A stretch of DNA of 9,487 nucleotides from Gammaproteobacteria bacterium. Lineage in GTDB: Bacteria > Pseudomonadota > Gammaproteobacteria > Chromatiales > Chromatiaceae. Below the pieces are notes generated by a model. That model was given only the letters and a program-made list of their open reading frames with translations. It was not told the DNA's origin and ran no database searches. The stretch spans positions 1 through 9,487 of the forward strand of contig JAGVUH010000099.1 in the NCBI GenBank assembly GCA_019136395.1, given 5' to 3'. Below are positions 1 to 9,487 of this stretch, in pieces. The position numbers and the translations under genes were made by a program. Numbering within the stretch: the first letter of the stretch is position 1; the number at the start of each line of letters is the position of its first letter.

Positions 1-2450
1 ATCCGCCGCCAGGGTGCTGGCCTCCGCCTGGGGCGGTGGATCGGGAATCCTGACCGCCAGTTCCCAGGGGGCCTCACCCTCCAGATGGCGCCAGAAGGGG
101 GCGGGCAGGTGTCCAGACAGCTCGCTGACCGCGGACCGACCCTCTATCCGCAGCCCCGTCAAGCCCTCGGGATACTTGGGATCCCGAATGCGCGCCAGGT
201 CCAGCGTCAGGGGGCGACCGATAAAACGACCCAGGACCCGGGAACGGGTCACTCCCTCGGCCGTGAAGCTCACAGCACCCGCCAGGTCCGTGAGGGCCAG
301 GCTCGTCCCCTTCAGCGCAAGACGGGCCGGGGGTTGATCCCTATCCACCCCGTCAACCCCTTCATCCCCTTCATCCCCTTCATCTCCTTCATCTCCTTCA
401 TCTCCTACATCTCCCTTATCACCTTTATCCCCTTCATCCCCCTCATCTCCGGCTTCGCTGGCTTCCCCGGCTTCCCTGGCTTCACCATCATTCCCGACAT
501 CCCCGGCACCACCGGCGTCGGCTCGGGCGGGCCAGGACAGGGCGCCGTCCAGGCGCAGGTGATCCTCGGGATGGTCCTCGGGATCGAGGGGGAGGTCCAT
601 GTCCAAAGACCCTGCGCCGTCCCCTTGACCCCCAAGAACCGAGTCTCCGCCAGATCCGGGATGCTGGCCTGGACCTCCAGCAGCGGGACCTCCTGGATGC
701 GACCGCCCTGGGTCGCGATGGCGAGGCCTTGATTGTGGAAATGCACGATACCCTCAAGTCTGTTCAGCCGCGGCCAGTCGGGATCGAAGTCCAGGGCCAT
801 GTCCTCGACCCGCAACAGGATCTGAAAGTCTCCGGGCCCTTGGCGGAAGGGAAAATCCCCCAGCCGCCCCTGGAACAGGACCAGGCCCCAGGGCACCCGG
901 CCAGCGGGAAAGGCACGATCCAGCCAGGCCCGCGCCCGAGGCCGGAGATGGGGATCCGGCAGATAATCGCGGATGCGCGCCGCCGTGGCGTTCAGGATCT
1001 CGCCGCGCAGATCCAACTCCGCCGCGGCCGGCGCCAGAGCGCTTAGTGCCGGCAGGTCCCCACCACCGCCCGGCGTCGTCCAGGGGACCCGAGAACTAAA
1101 GGCCAGCCGCACGCCCAGATCGGGGTTGGAGGCGGAGAGGCCTTTGCCGCTGAGGCTCAGGCCCGTCACGGGATCGAGCGCCCAGTCGAGGGGACCGGCC
1201 AGATGATCGACCCGCAGGGGGGGACGCGCACCAAAGACCGCTGGCAGCCCCAGGATCAGGTCCGTACCCGCCACCTGAAGGCGGCCGGCCCGGGGGTCCG
1301 CCGTGACCTGGAATTCGAGCCGCGCCGCCTCCAGCGCCAGCGGCCCATGAGCAGCGACCTCCCCCGCCAGGGACAGCTCCTGGACACTGAGTTGCGCCTG
1401 AAGCGCCTGGAACCGGCCTGCCTCAATATCCAGTCGGCCGCTGAGGTCCAAAGCCCCAACCGCCACCTCGAAGGCCGGGGGCAGCTCGCCCAACGCCGGC
1501 CAGTCCAGGTAATGAGGCAGGACCTGGACCAGGTTGTGTGCCAGTTCCCGTGTCTTTCCCTGGGCCTTTACCCGGGCATTTTCCTGGGCCCTCTCCTGGG
1601 TACTTTCCTGGCCCCCTTGCTGGTCCGTTTCCAGGGCCGTCTCCTGGCCTTTTTCATGGTCCTGTTCCTGAAGGATCTCCTCGAGCATCTCCTGGCTCTT
1701 TTCCTGGACCAAGTCCTGAGCTAGTTGGGTGTGGAGGGCAAACTCGACCTGGCCAGACCAGTCCGACGGGGTATCACCCCCACCACGCCGATCGGCGGTC
1801 AGGTGCAGCCTGCCCCCGTGGCGAGGATCGGCCAAGGCCGCCTGGATTTCCAGACGCGGGGTCCCCCCCTGGTTATCCAGGGAGAGCCTTAGCCCGGACA
1901 GGAGGCGGCGCGGAGGGGCGGCGGACTCCTCCCGCCAATCGATCTCACCAGCCGTCACCTCCAAGCGCCCCAGATCAAGGAAATGCCTCAGGGCGGATCC
2001 AATATCACCCCCGCCACCGACCGTTATACCGCTGACGACCAGTTGACCATAGGCGTCTCGCGCCAGTTGCAGGCGCGGCCCCTCGATCACCAGGGCCTTG
2101 AGCCGGGGTTCGCGGGACGCCAGGCTCGCCGGGAGATCGACATCCAGATGCAGGCGCGGCAACCGGGTCTGCGTGGCGGCGTCCGCCGAGTTCCCCAGGA
2201 CCACCTGCTCCAAGGTGAGGCGCGGGGTCAGGCCCGCCAGCCCCAGGTGCAGGCGTTCGCTGGCCACCTCTGTGCCCAGCGCCGCCGACAAGGACGCCAT
2301 CAGTGGGGGACGCAGCCGGTCGACGTACCCCAATCCCCAGGCCACCCCCAAGGCCAGCCCCGCCACTAGCAAGGGCACCAGCAGGGCCGGCAGCAGATAC
2401 CGAAAGAGACGCCAGCGGCGCCAGGCGCTTGACCGCCGGGGGGGAGACAT
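1..2450 (-). CDS. yhdP: YhdP-family AsmA-like envelope protein, frame broken, C-terminus off window
   Basis: YhdP proteins are large AsmA-like proteins anchored in the inner membrane with a long periplasmic part; in E. coli they take part in phospholipid transport to the outer membrane. From the ATG at 2448-2450, a basic stretch (PRRSSAWRRWR) precedes one hydrophobic helix at about residues 16-42, then a long beta-rich DUF3971/AsmA2-like body. Family-like text includes the RDYLPDPHLRPRARAWLDRA stretch and PAGRVPWGL. The first frame stays family-like to about residue 615, then reads nonsense to a stop at 405. A second frame (codon first bases 600, 597 ... 3) resumes YhdP-like sequence (SFTAEGVTRSRVLGRFIGRP) to base 1. 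A segment is therefore missing near 604-625. The ATG was preferred over an in-frame TTG at 2541-2543 because the membrane helix follows directly; no clear Shine-Dalgarno is visible. Two tandem-repeat inserts (249-300 and the Gly-Asp tract) are unusual. YhdP is normally about 1,250 residues. Confidence 0.85.
343..450 (-). repeat. Collagen-like Gly-Asp-X repeat in yhdP (9-bp unit, 12 copies)
   Basis: Read in the downstream yhdP frame, these 108 bp encode twelve consecutive Gly-X-X triplets: mostly GDE, with two GDK, one GDV and two GVD. The DNA unit is 9 bp (GATGAAGGA/G on the minus strand). It is preceded at 451-483 by a related 9-bp series encoding EAR, EAG, EAS, EA. The tract forms a very acidic flexible insert in the C-terminal half of the protein. 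Gly-X-Y periodicity resembles collagen, but there is almost no proline in it, so a stable triple helix is doubtful. Confidence 0.85.
604..625 (-). other. Frame break / internal deletion in yhdP
   Basis: Upstream the frame reads ...FLGVKGTAQG. Downstream the family-like frame reads SLDMDLPLDPEDHPEDHLRL. The codon phase moves from first base = 2 mod 3 to 0 mod 3, equal to a loss of 3n+1 bases. In YhdP relatives, as I recall them, roughly 30-40 residues separate the equivalents of VKGTAQG and LDMDLPL, so this looks like a deletion of about 100 bp rather than a single-base error. The size is an estimate from memory of the family. Confidence 0.7.
1551..1706 (-). repeat. Degenerate tetrapeptide repeat (Q-E-x-x) in yhdP, 12-bp unit, 13 copies
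   Basis: Residues 249-300 of the yhdP product divide exactly into thirteen tetrapeptides: QEKS, QEML, EEIL, QEQD, HEKG, QETA, LETD, QQGG, QEST, QERA, QENA, RVKA, QGKT. At DNA level this is a 12-bp minisatellite based on CAGGAA plus six variable bases. The stretch is hydrophilic and probably helical. It sits in the N-terminal periplasmic part, between LHTQLAQDLV and RELAHNLVQV, where YhdP normally has no such insert. The 12-bp period keeps the frame at any copy number. Confidence 0.85.
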
Positions 2451-2552
2451 GGGCAAGGGAGCTGAAAGGAGAATGTGGCGGCAGGGAAGGAACGGGGAAG
2501 AAACTGTGCTGTAAGGGGTACCAAGAACCCTAACCTTATTCAAGATTATGTT

Positions 2553-2586
2553 TTCTTGGTGTTCTTGGTGTTCTTGGTGTTCTTGG
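2553..2586. repeat. 9-bp tandem repeat TTCTTGGTG in the rng-yhdP spacer
   Basis: Three perfect copies of TTCTTGGTG (2553-2561, 2562-2570, 2571-2579) are followed by a partial TTCTTGG (2580-2586). An inverted copy, ACCAAGAAC, lies at 2520-2528 and could pair with 2561-2569. The array is in the 263-bp spacer between rng and yhdP, about 100 bp upstream of the yhdP ATG. On the minus strand a CATAAT hexamer (2545-2550) sits at the edge of the array and could be a -10 element, but I see no good -35. Confidence 0.85.
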
Positions 2587-2638
2587 CGCCCAGGCGAAAG
2601 TCAAATGCCAGATTCAGTAAAACCGCCGGGGCCCGAAA

Positions 2639-2682
2639 CCCGGGACGTGGGGCCCAGGACGTTGGGCCCTATTCGGCCCGGG
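2639..2682. repeat. Nested inverted repeat downstream of rng
   Basis: Four 6-bp palindromes are arranged symmetrically: CCCGGG (2639-2644), GGGCCC (2650-2655), GGGCCC (2664-2669), CCCGGG (2677-2682). The inner pair can form a 6-bp GC stem with an 8-nt loop, and the outer pair can extend it across short internal loops. It lies 32 bp past the rng stop. It could end or pause rng transcription, or protect its 3' end, but no T-run follows directly; the nearest on the minus strand is TTTT at about 2618-2621. Terminator function is therefore uncertain. Confidence 0.45.
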
Positions 2683-2713
2683 TCGCGGCGCGAGGCGGCG
2701 CGGCGCGAAAAAC

Positions 2714-4164
2714 TCAGATCAGCACCACGTCATACTGTTCCTGGGTATAAAGGGCCTCGGCCTGGAGCTTGATGGGCTTGCCGATGAATTCCTCCAGCTC
2801 CGCCAGGTGACCGGACTCCTCGTCAGCCGGTCGATGACCTCCTGGGAGGCCAGGACCAGCAGGGTCTCGACCTCGAACTGGCGGGCCTCGCGCATGATCT
2901 CGCGGAAGATCTCGTTGCAGGTGGTCTCCGCCGTCTTGACCGTGCCGCGACCGCCACAGCAGGGACAAGGCTCGCAGAGGACGTGCTCCAGGGACTCGCG
3001 GGTGCGCTTGCGGGTCATCTCCACCAGCCCCAGGGAGGAGACCTCGCTGATGTGGGTCTTGGCGTGGTCCCGGGAGAGGCACTTCTCCAGGGCGCGCAGG
3101 ACCTGGCGCTTGTGGTCCTCGTCGGTCATGTCGATGAAATCGATGATGATGATGCCGCCCAGGTTGCGCAGCCGCAGTTGGCGGCAGATGGCCTGGGCCG
3201 CCTCCAGGTTGGTCTTGAAGATGGTCTCCTCGAGGTTGCGGTGACCGACGAAGGCCCCGGTGTTGACGTCGATGGTGGTCATGGCCTCGGTCTGGTCGAT
3301 GACCAGATGGCCGCCGGACTTGAGCTGGACCTTGCGCTGCAGGGCTTTCTGGATCTCCTCCTCCACCCCGTAGAGGTCGAAAAGGGGTCGCTCGCCCTGG
3401 TAATACTCCACCCGCTCGCGGATGTCGGGGATGTACTGCTCGGCGAAGGACAGGGCCTTGTCCATGGTCAGGCGGGAGTCGAAGCGCACCCGCTCCACCT
3501 CGGGCCCCACCAGGTCGCGCAGGGCACGCAGGGCCAGGGGCAGGTCCTCGTGGATGAGACCGATATGGTTGCCACCGCGACAGCGCTCCTTGATGTCCGC
3601 CCAGAGTTTGGCGAGAAAGCTCATATCGTTGACCAAGGCCTCCTCGCTGATCCCGTCCGCGGCGGTCCTGGCGATGAAGCCCCCCTCCCCGGGCTGGGAG
3701 GCGACGAAACGCTGGAGGATGTCGCGCAGGCGGCGGCGCTCATCCTCGTCCTCGATCTTCTGCGACACCCCCGTGTTCTGCAGGGTGGGCATGAAGACCA
3801 GATAGCGGGAGGGGATGGAGATATTGGTGGTGAGCCGGGCCCCCTTGGTGCCCAGGGGGTCCTTGACCACCTGCACCACCAGGGTGTCGCCCTCGCTCAC
3901 CAGGTCATGGATCTGATCCCCCCGGGGCTCCCCCTCGACGCCGACGATGTCGGAGGTGTGGAGGAAGGCGGCGCGCTCCAGGCCGATATCGACAAAGGCC
4001 GCCTGCATGCCCGGCAGCACCCGGCAGATGCGACCCTTGTAGATATTGCCCACCAGGCCGCAGCGCTCCAGGCGCTCGATGATGATCTCCTGCACCACGC
4101 CATTCTCGACCACGGCGACCCGGGTCTCCGGCGGCGTGATATTGACCAGGATTTCCTCACTCAT
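2714..4164 (-). CDS. rng: Ribonuclease G, frameshifted near the C-terminus
   Basis: RNase G is a cytoplasmic single-strand endoribonuclease of the RNase E/G family that matures the 5' end of 16S rRNA and decays some mRNAs. The ATG at 4162-4164 starts MSEEILVNITPPETRVAVVENG. An S1-like region follows (GNIYKGRICRVLPGMQAAFVDIG), then the conserved VVKDPLGTKGARLT. The catalytic Mg-binding pair is Asp299 (TTIDVNTGAFVG) and Asp342 (IIIIDFIDM), spaced 43 apart as in the E. coli enzyme. The Zn-link-type cysteines are in CEPCPCCGGRG. The frame stays RNase G-like to Leu447 (VIDRL) and then diverges into a foreign 34-residue tail ending at 2719. The proper C-terminus (DEESGHLAELEEFIGKPIKL ... QEQYDVVLI) continues in another frame from about 2824 to a TGA at 2714-2716. 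A repaired product would be about 485 residues, against 489 in E. coli. The active site is intact, so the broken form may keep activity. maf lies upstream and yhdP downstream. Confidence 0.93.
2819..2830 (-). other. Frameshift in rng, fits 4-bp GCTG contraction
   Basis: On the minus strand the sequence reads GACCGGCTGACGAGGAG. The N-terminal frame gives D-R-L-T-R-S, while the family-like downstream frame gives D-E-E-S-G-H. The phase change equals a loss of 3n+1 bases. Restoring a second GCTG (CGGCTGGCTGACGAG) gives R-L-A-D-E-E-S, which matches the E. coli spacing L-K-G-E-E-S exactly. One lost copy of a GCTG direct duplication therefore explains the break. No slippery heptamer suggests programmed frameshifting. 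Confidence 0.75.
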
Positions 4165-4276
4165 GATGGTCCGCGGCGTCAGGGTTGGTGGTTGTCAGGT
4201 CAAAAAGGGGCAAAGTGGAAGGTAACACGAAAGTACTCTCTACCCGCATCCCTGGGGGGTGTCTGAGCTTCTCTTA

Positions 4277-4304
4277 CTCCCTTCCCCCTGGCGGGGGAGG
4301 GTAG
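4277..4304. repeat. GC-rich hairpin repeat in the maf-rng spacer
   Basis: The arms 4277-4288 and 4293-4304 form a stem around a TGGC loop, with CCCCC/GGGGG at the core, one T-G wobble and one mismatch. It resembles the CTCCC...GGGAG intergenic palindromes scattered through many proteobacterial genomes. It lies in the 201-bp spacer (4165-4365) between maf and rng. There is no following T-run on either strand, so an mRNA-processing or REP-like element is more likely than an intrinsic terminator. A weaker 5-bp palindrome, GATGA/TCATC, lies at 4320-4334. Confidence 0.55.
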
Positions 4305-4365
4305 GGGAGAGGGGGTCCGGATGATGGTGTCATCAGCGGATCGACATCAGATTCTCAAGTAGGGG

Positions 4366-4890
4366 CTAGGTTGAGCTTTGGCCAGCATTCAGCAAAAGAA
4401 TTCCCTCGGCGGCGAGCAATTCGGCGGTCTCGAAGAGCGGCAGCCCCATGACCCCGGAGTAACTGCCGCGCAACTTCCGGACGAACAGGGCCCCCAGGCC
4501 CTGGAAGCTGACCTCGCTTTCGCTCAGGGCCAGGCGCTCCTCCCGACCGATCAAGGCCACCGCGCTCAGCACCCGGTGGATGCGGCCCGACAGAAGGCGC
4601 AGCATGGCGACGGCCTCCGCCGCATCCTGGGGCTTGCCTAGGATGCGCCCGTCGATGGTCACCAGGGTGTCCGCCCCCAGGACCGGGACCGCGTAACCCG
4701 CGGGAAGCAGGGCCCGCCCGGCACGGGCCTTTTCGAGGGCCACCCGACGGGCATAGTCCTCAGGCGCCTCCCCAGGCAAGGGTGCCTCATCCAGTTCCAA
4801 CGCGATAACGGCGGGGGTGACGCCGATCTGCGCCAACAGTTCACGCCGGCGCGGGGACTTGGAGGCCAGATAGAGGGGAGGGTGCGTCAT
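4366..4890 (-). CDS. maf: Maf/YhdE nucleoside triphosphate pyrophosphatase with internal deletion
   Basis: Maf-family (YhdE-type) proteins hydrolyse dTTP, UTP and modified nucleotides to monophosphates and are linked to septum-formation control. The ATG at 4888-4890 begins MTHPPLYLASKSPRRRELLAQ, the Maf signature at residues 9-19. The catalytic Asp74 lies in LGADTLV, followed by LGKPQDAAEAVAMLRLLSG. The C-terminal part has QGLGALFVRKLRGSYSGVMG and LPLFETAELL. A longer in-frame reading from 4974 adds 28 residues without family character, so the ATG at 4890 was chosen; no strong Shine-Dalgarno is seen. The product is 174 residues, against 197 for E. coli YhdE. The shortfall is internal: Phe129 is joined directly to Gln130 where YhdE has 26 more residues, including DKAGAYGI just before QG. 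That conserved block helps form the substrate pocket, so this version is probably inactive if the deletion is real. rlmH is 140 bp upstream and rng 201 bp downstream. Confidence 0.9.
   Translation of the reverse strand: MTHPPLYLASKSPRRRELLAQIGVTPAVIALELDEAPLPGEAPEDYARRVALEKARAGRALLPAGYAVPVLGADTLVTIDGRILGKPQDAAEAVAMLRLLSGRIHRVLSAVALIGREERLALSESEVSFQGLGALFVRKLRGSYSGVMGLPLFETAELLAAEGILLLNAGQSST
4500..4509 (-). other. Site of in-frame 26-codon deletion in maf
   Basis: On the minus strand GTCAGCTTC (V-S-F) is joined directly to CAGGGCCTG (Q-G-L). E. coli YhdE has VTF, then 26 residues, then QGLG at this point. The inferred loss is 78 bp, a multiple of three, so the reading frame survives. The junction lies between 4503 and 4504. 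Confidence 0.75.
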
Positions 4891-4981
4891 GGATGGGCGG
4901 TAAGCGCGATGAGGTCTGAAGTAGGGATCCCTGGTTTGAGGACCGGGGAATGGGGCACAAGGGTCGACCTTCAAACTCCCC

Positions 4982-5034
4982 GGTCAGGGGGCGATTGCAG
5001 AGGTCAGGAGCCAGGATCAGGGGGCAGCGGTCAG
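4982..5034. repeat. Short GGTCAG direct repeats in the rlmH-maf spacer
   Basis: GGTCAG occurs at 4982-4987, 5002-5007 and 5029-5034, with a variant GATCAG at 5015-5020. The last copy overlaps the rlmH stop codon. On the minus strand this reads as recurring CTGACC/CTGATC. The rest of the 140-bp spacer (4891-5030) holds no gene or obvious promoter. The function is unknown, and it may simply be degenerate low-complexity spacer DNA. Confidence 0.4.
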
Positions 5035-5501
5035 GCACGGTGATAGGGATGCCCCGTCAGCAAACTCCAGGCCCGGTATAACTGCTCGGCGAGGATGACC
5101 CGCACCAGGGGGTGGGGGAAGGTCAGGGGCGAGAGGGACCAGAGCCGGTCGGCGCGCGCGCGACAGGTCGGGTCCAGGCCCTCGGGGCCTCCGACCAGCA
5201 GGGCCAGGTCGCGCCCCTCCGCCAGCCAGACCGCCAGTTGCCGGGACAACTCCGCCGTGCTCCAGGCGCGGCCCCGCTCGTCGAGGGCGATCACCTGGAC
5301 TCCCTTGGGCAGGGCGGCCAGGAGGCGGCCGCCCTCCTCCCGCCGGGCGATTTCGACGCTGGCCCCCTTGCCCCGGTGGCCGGGCTCGATCTCCACCAGG
5401 TGCAGGGCGCACTCCGGCGGCAGGCGCTTGGCGTATTCCTGGTAGCCCGATTCCACCCAACCCGGCATGCGCCGGCCAACGCTCAGCAGGTGAATGCGCA
5501 A
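5031..5501 (-). CDS. rlmH: 23S rRNA (pseudouridine(1915)-N(3))-methyltransferase RlmH
   Basis: RlmH is a small dimeric SPOUT methyltransferase that uses S-adenosylmethionine to methylate N3 of pseudouridine 1915 in helix 69 of 23S rRNA, acting on assembled 70S ribosomes. The product has 156 residues against 155 in E. coli and looks intact. Visible are MRIHLLSVGRRMPGWVESGY, the SAM-binding knot loop LLVGGPEGL (101-109), SLSPLTFPHPLVR (122-134) and the C-terminal HPYHRA, which forms part of the active site. The start is a TTG at 5499-5501: an in-frame TGA lies only nine codons upstream and there is no ATG or GTG between, so TTG is the only start giving the family N-terminus. A GGGG nine bases upstream is a weak ribosome site. 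The gene begins 24 bp after the stop of the small upstream gene, which suggests one transcript. It is the only recognisable family gene here without a deletion. Confidence 0.95.
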   Translation of the reverse strand: MRIHLLSVGRRMPGWVESGYQEYAKRLPPECALHLVEIEPGHRGKGASVEIARREEGGRLLAALPKGVQVIALDERGRAWSTAELSRQLAVWLAEGRDLALLVGGPEGLDPTCRARADRLWSLSPLTFPHPLVRVILAEQLYRAWSLLTGHPYHRA

Positions 5502-5525
5502 GCGCGAACCCCAGCCCGAAAAACC

Positions 5526-5750
5526 TCAGTCCAGGGCCGGGCCCAACAGGAAGTCCACCCGCTGGAAACCCTTGTCCTCCAGGGTATCCATCACCGCGTC
5601 CAGCCACAGATCCTCATCCTCCCGCGGGACCTCGCTCACCAGTCCGGTGACATAGCGATAGGCCTCGTGGGGCGAGATATCCTCGGGGATGCTGACCAGG
5701 CGCACCCGGGCGGGGTCGTTGCTCGGCAGGATCATGAGTCGATCGGTCAT
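5526..5750 (-). CDS. Small acidic hypothetical protein (74 aa)
   Basis: I do not recognise this family. The product has 74 residues, starts MTDRLMILPSNDPARVRLVS and ends FQRVDFLLGPALD. It is acidic (16 Asp/Glu against 7 Arg/Lys), has no cysteine and no membrane segment. Its central part (ISPHEAYRYVTGLVSEV, then DLWLDAVMDTLEDKGF) looks helical, and its ends look beta-like. The ATG at 5748-5750 is preceded by a credible Shine-Dalgarno, GAGG (5761-5764), ten bases away. It is the first gene of the leftward cluster, directly before rlmH (24 bp). In many bacteria rsfS (ribosome silencing factor) precedes rlmH, but this sequence is shorter than RsfS and not similar to it. Position, codon character and ribosome site support a real gene; the function is unknown. 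Confidence 0.7.
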   Translation of the reverse strand: MTDRLMILPSNDPARVRLVSIPEDISPHEAYRYVTGLVSEVPREDEDLWLDAVMDTLEDKGFQRVDFLLGPALD

Positions 5751-5929
5751 GGTTCGGCTACCTCGTTATGGCGATGGCATCATGGGCATGGCCCCCGAAG
5801 GGCCAGATGGGGACATGATATAGGGGCGGGGCGGGTTTTTCCCCTACCGGAGGGGGCCTACTGGAGGAGGCGGACGCTGGGTCAGCCGTGTACCGCTCCG
5901 CGGGTCCTCGTCCAGACCACTACAACCAT

Positions 5930-5952
5930 GAAATGGGCCCCAGGCCCATTTC
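5930..5952. promoter_or_regulatory. Perfect 10-bp inverted repeat between the divergent genes
   Basis: GAAATGGGCC (5930-5939) and GGCCCATTTC (5943-5952) are perfect reverse complements separated by CCA. The element lies upstream of both divergent genes, 97 bp before the metH start and 179 bp before the small hypothetical gene. It ends 16 bp before the predicted metH -35. Because it precedes both genes, it is unlikely to be an ordinary terminator. An operator or a leader hairpin for the leftward transcript is possible. It does not match the MetR (TGAA-N5-TTCA) pattern. Confidence 0.6.
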
Positions 5953-5968
5953 TCGCCAACCCCGGGAA

Positions 5969-5996
5969 CTGAAAATGAGTGGGCGATGGGTATAAT
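5969..5996 (+). promoter_or_regulatory. Predicted sigma70-type promoter of metH
   Basis: A consensus -10 TATAAT lies at 5991-5996. Sixteen bases upstream is CTGAAA (5969-5974), matching TTGACA at four of six positions. Transcription would start near 6003, giving a leader of about 45 nt. The ribosome site AGGA (6039-6042) is seven bases before the metH ATG. The leader is too short for a SAM- or SAH-type riboswitch. The rest of the 5751-6049 region shows only the hairpin at 5930-5952, GC-rich filler and a near direct repeat CCTAC(C/T)GGAG at 5843 and 5857. I see no convincing promoter for the leftward cluster. Confidence 0.6.
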
Positions 5997-6049
5997 CCCG
6001 GGCTTAGCATCAGGCCCCGCACCCCGCCCTCACCGGTCAGGACAACGAC

Positions 6050-9487
<3,438 letters not shown>

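Noticed and set aside
405..480. Basic KPGKPGKPAKPEMRG-type tail at the end of the first yhdP frame, looking like a collagen-like or nucleic-acid-binding motif.
   Set aside because: It is the 9-bp repeat tract read out of frame after the break. The family-like frame reads GDE triplets here instead.
2541..2543. TTG as an earlier start for yhdP, adding 31 residues.
   Set aside because: The added residues have no family similarity and would place the membrane anchor abnormally far from the N-terminus. The ATG at 2450 is simpler.
2553..2586. Possible CRISPR-like array.
   Set aside because: The 9-bp units are directly adjacent without spacers and far too short for CRISPR repeats.
2819..2830. Programmed -1 frameshift in rng.
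   Set aside because: There is no slippery heptamer and no adjacent pseudoknot-like structure. RNase G is not known to use frameshifting, and a lost GCTG copy explains the break.
2983..4266. A 427-codon plus-strand open frame opposite rng.
   Set aside because: It is a shadow of rng with the typical antisense composition and no family signature.
5997..6049. Possible SAM or SAH riboswitch in the metH leader.
   Set aside because: The predicted leader is only about 45 nt, and I find no conserved riboswitch core or nested stems.

Overview
This GC-rich window looks like a chromosomal housekeeping region of a gammaproteobacterium. The reasons are the E. coli-type cobalamin-dependent MetH, RNase G and YhdP sequences, and the gene order rlmH - maf - rng - yhdP. 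Lineages such as Chromatiales (purple sulfur bacteria) or Xanthomonadales would fit that order, but I cannot place the organism more precisely.

Layout. The left two-thirds (1-5750) is a leftward (minus-strand) cluster. Read in its own direction it holds a 74-residue acidic hypothetical protein, then rlmH (23S rRNA pseudouridine-1915 methyltransferase), maf (nucleotide pyrophosphatase), rng (RNase G) and yhdP (AsmA-like inner-membrane/periplasmic protein), which runs off the left edge. Around 300 bp of divergent intergenic DNA (5751-6049) carries a good sigma70-type promoter for metH and a perfect 10-bp hairpin. metH (methionine synthase) reads rightward from 6050 and runs off the right edge.

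The cluster mixes ribosome/RNA maturation (rlmH, rng), nucleotide-pool or cell-division quality control (maf) and envelope lipid homeostasis (yhdP). metH is an independent divergent unit in one-carbon/methionine metabolism.

Two things stand out. First, four of the six genes carry what look like internal deletions relative to their families. yhdP has an out-of-frame loss near 604-625. rng has a 4-bp (3n+1) loss near 2824 that fits contraction of a GCTG duplication. maf lacks about 26 residues in frame, including the DKAGAY-type motif. metH has a 3n+2 loss of about 38 bp near 9146. Either the assembly is faulty here or this locus is decaying; reads would decide. Second, yhdP and its upstream spacer hold three separate short tandem-repeat tracts: 13 tetrapeptide units rich in Gln/Glu, 12 collagen-like Gly-Asp-X triplets, and a 9-bp TTCTTGGTG array.

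I see no mobile element, CRISPR array, tRNA or rRNA, and no evident novel multi-gene system.
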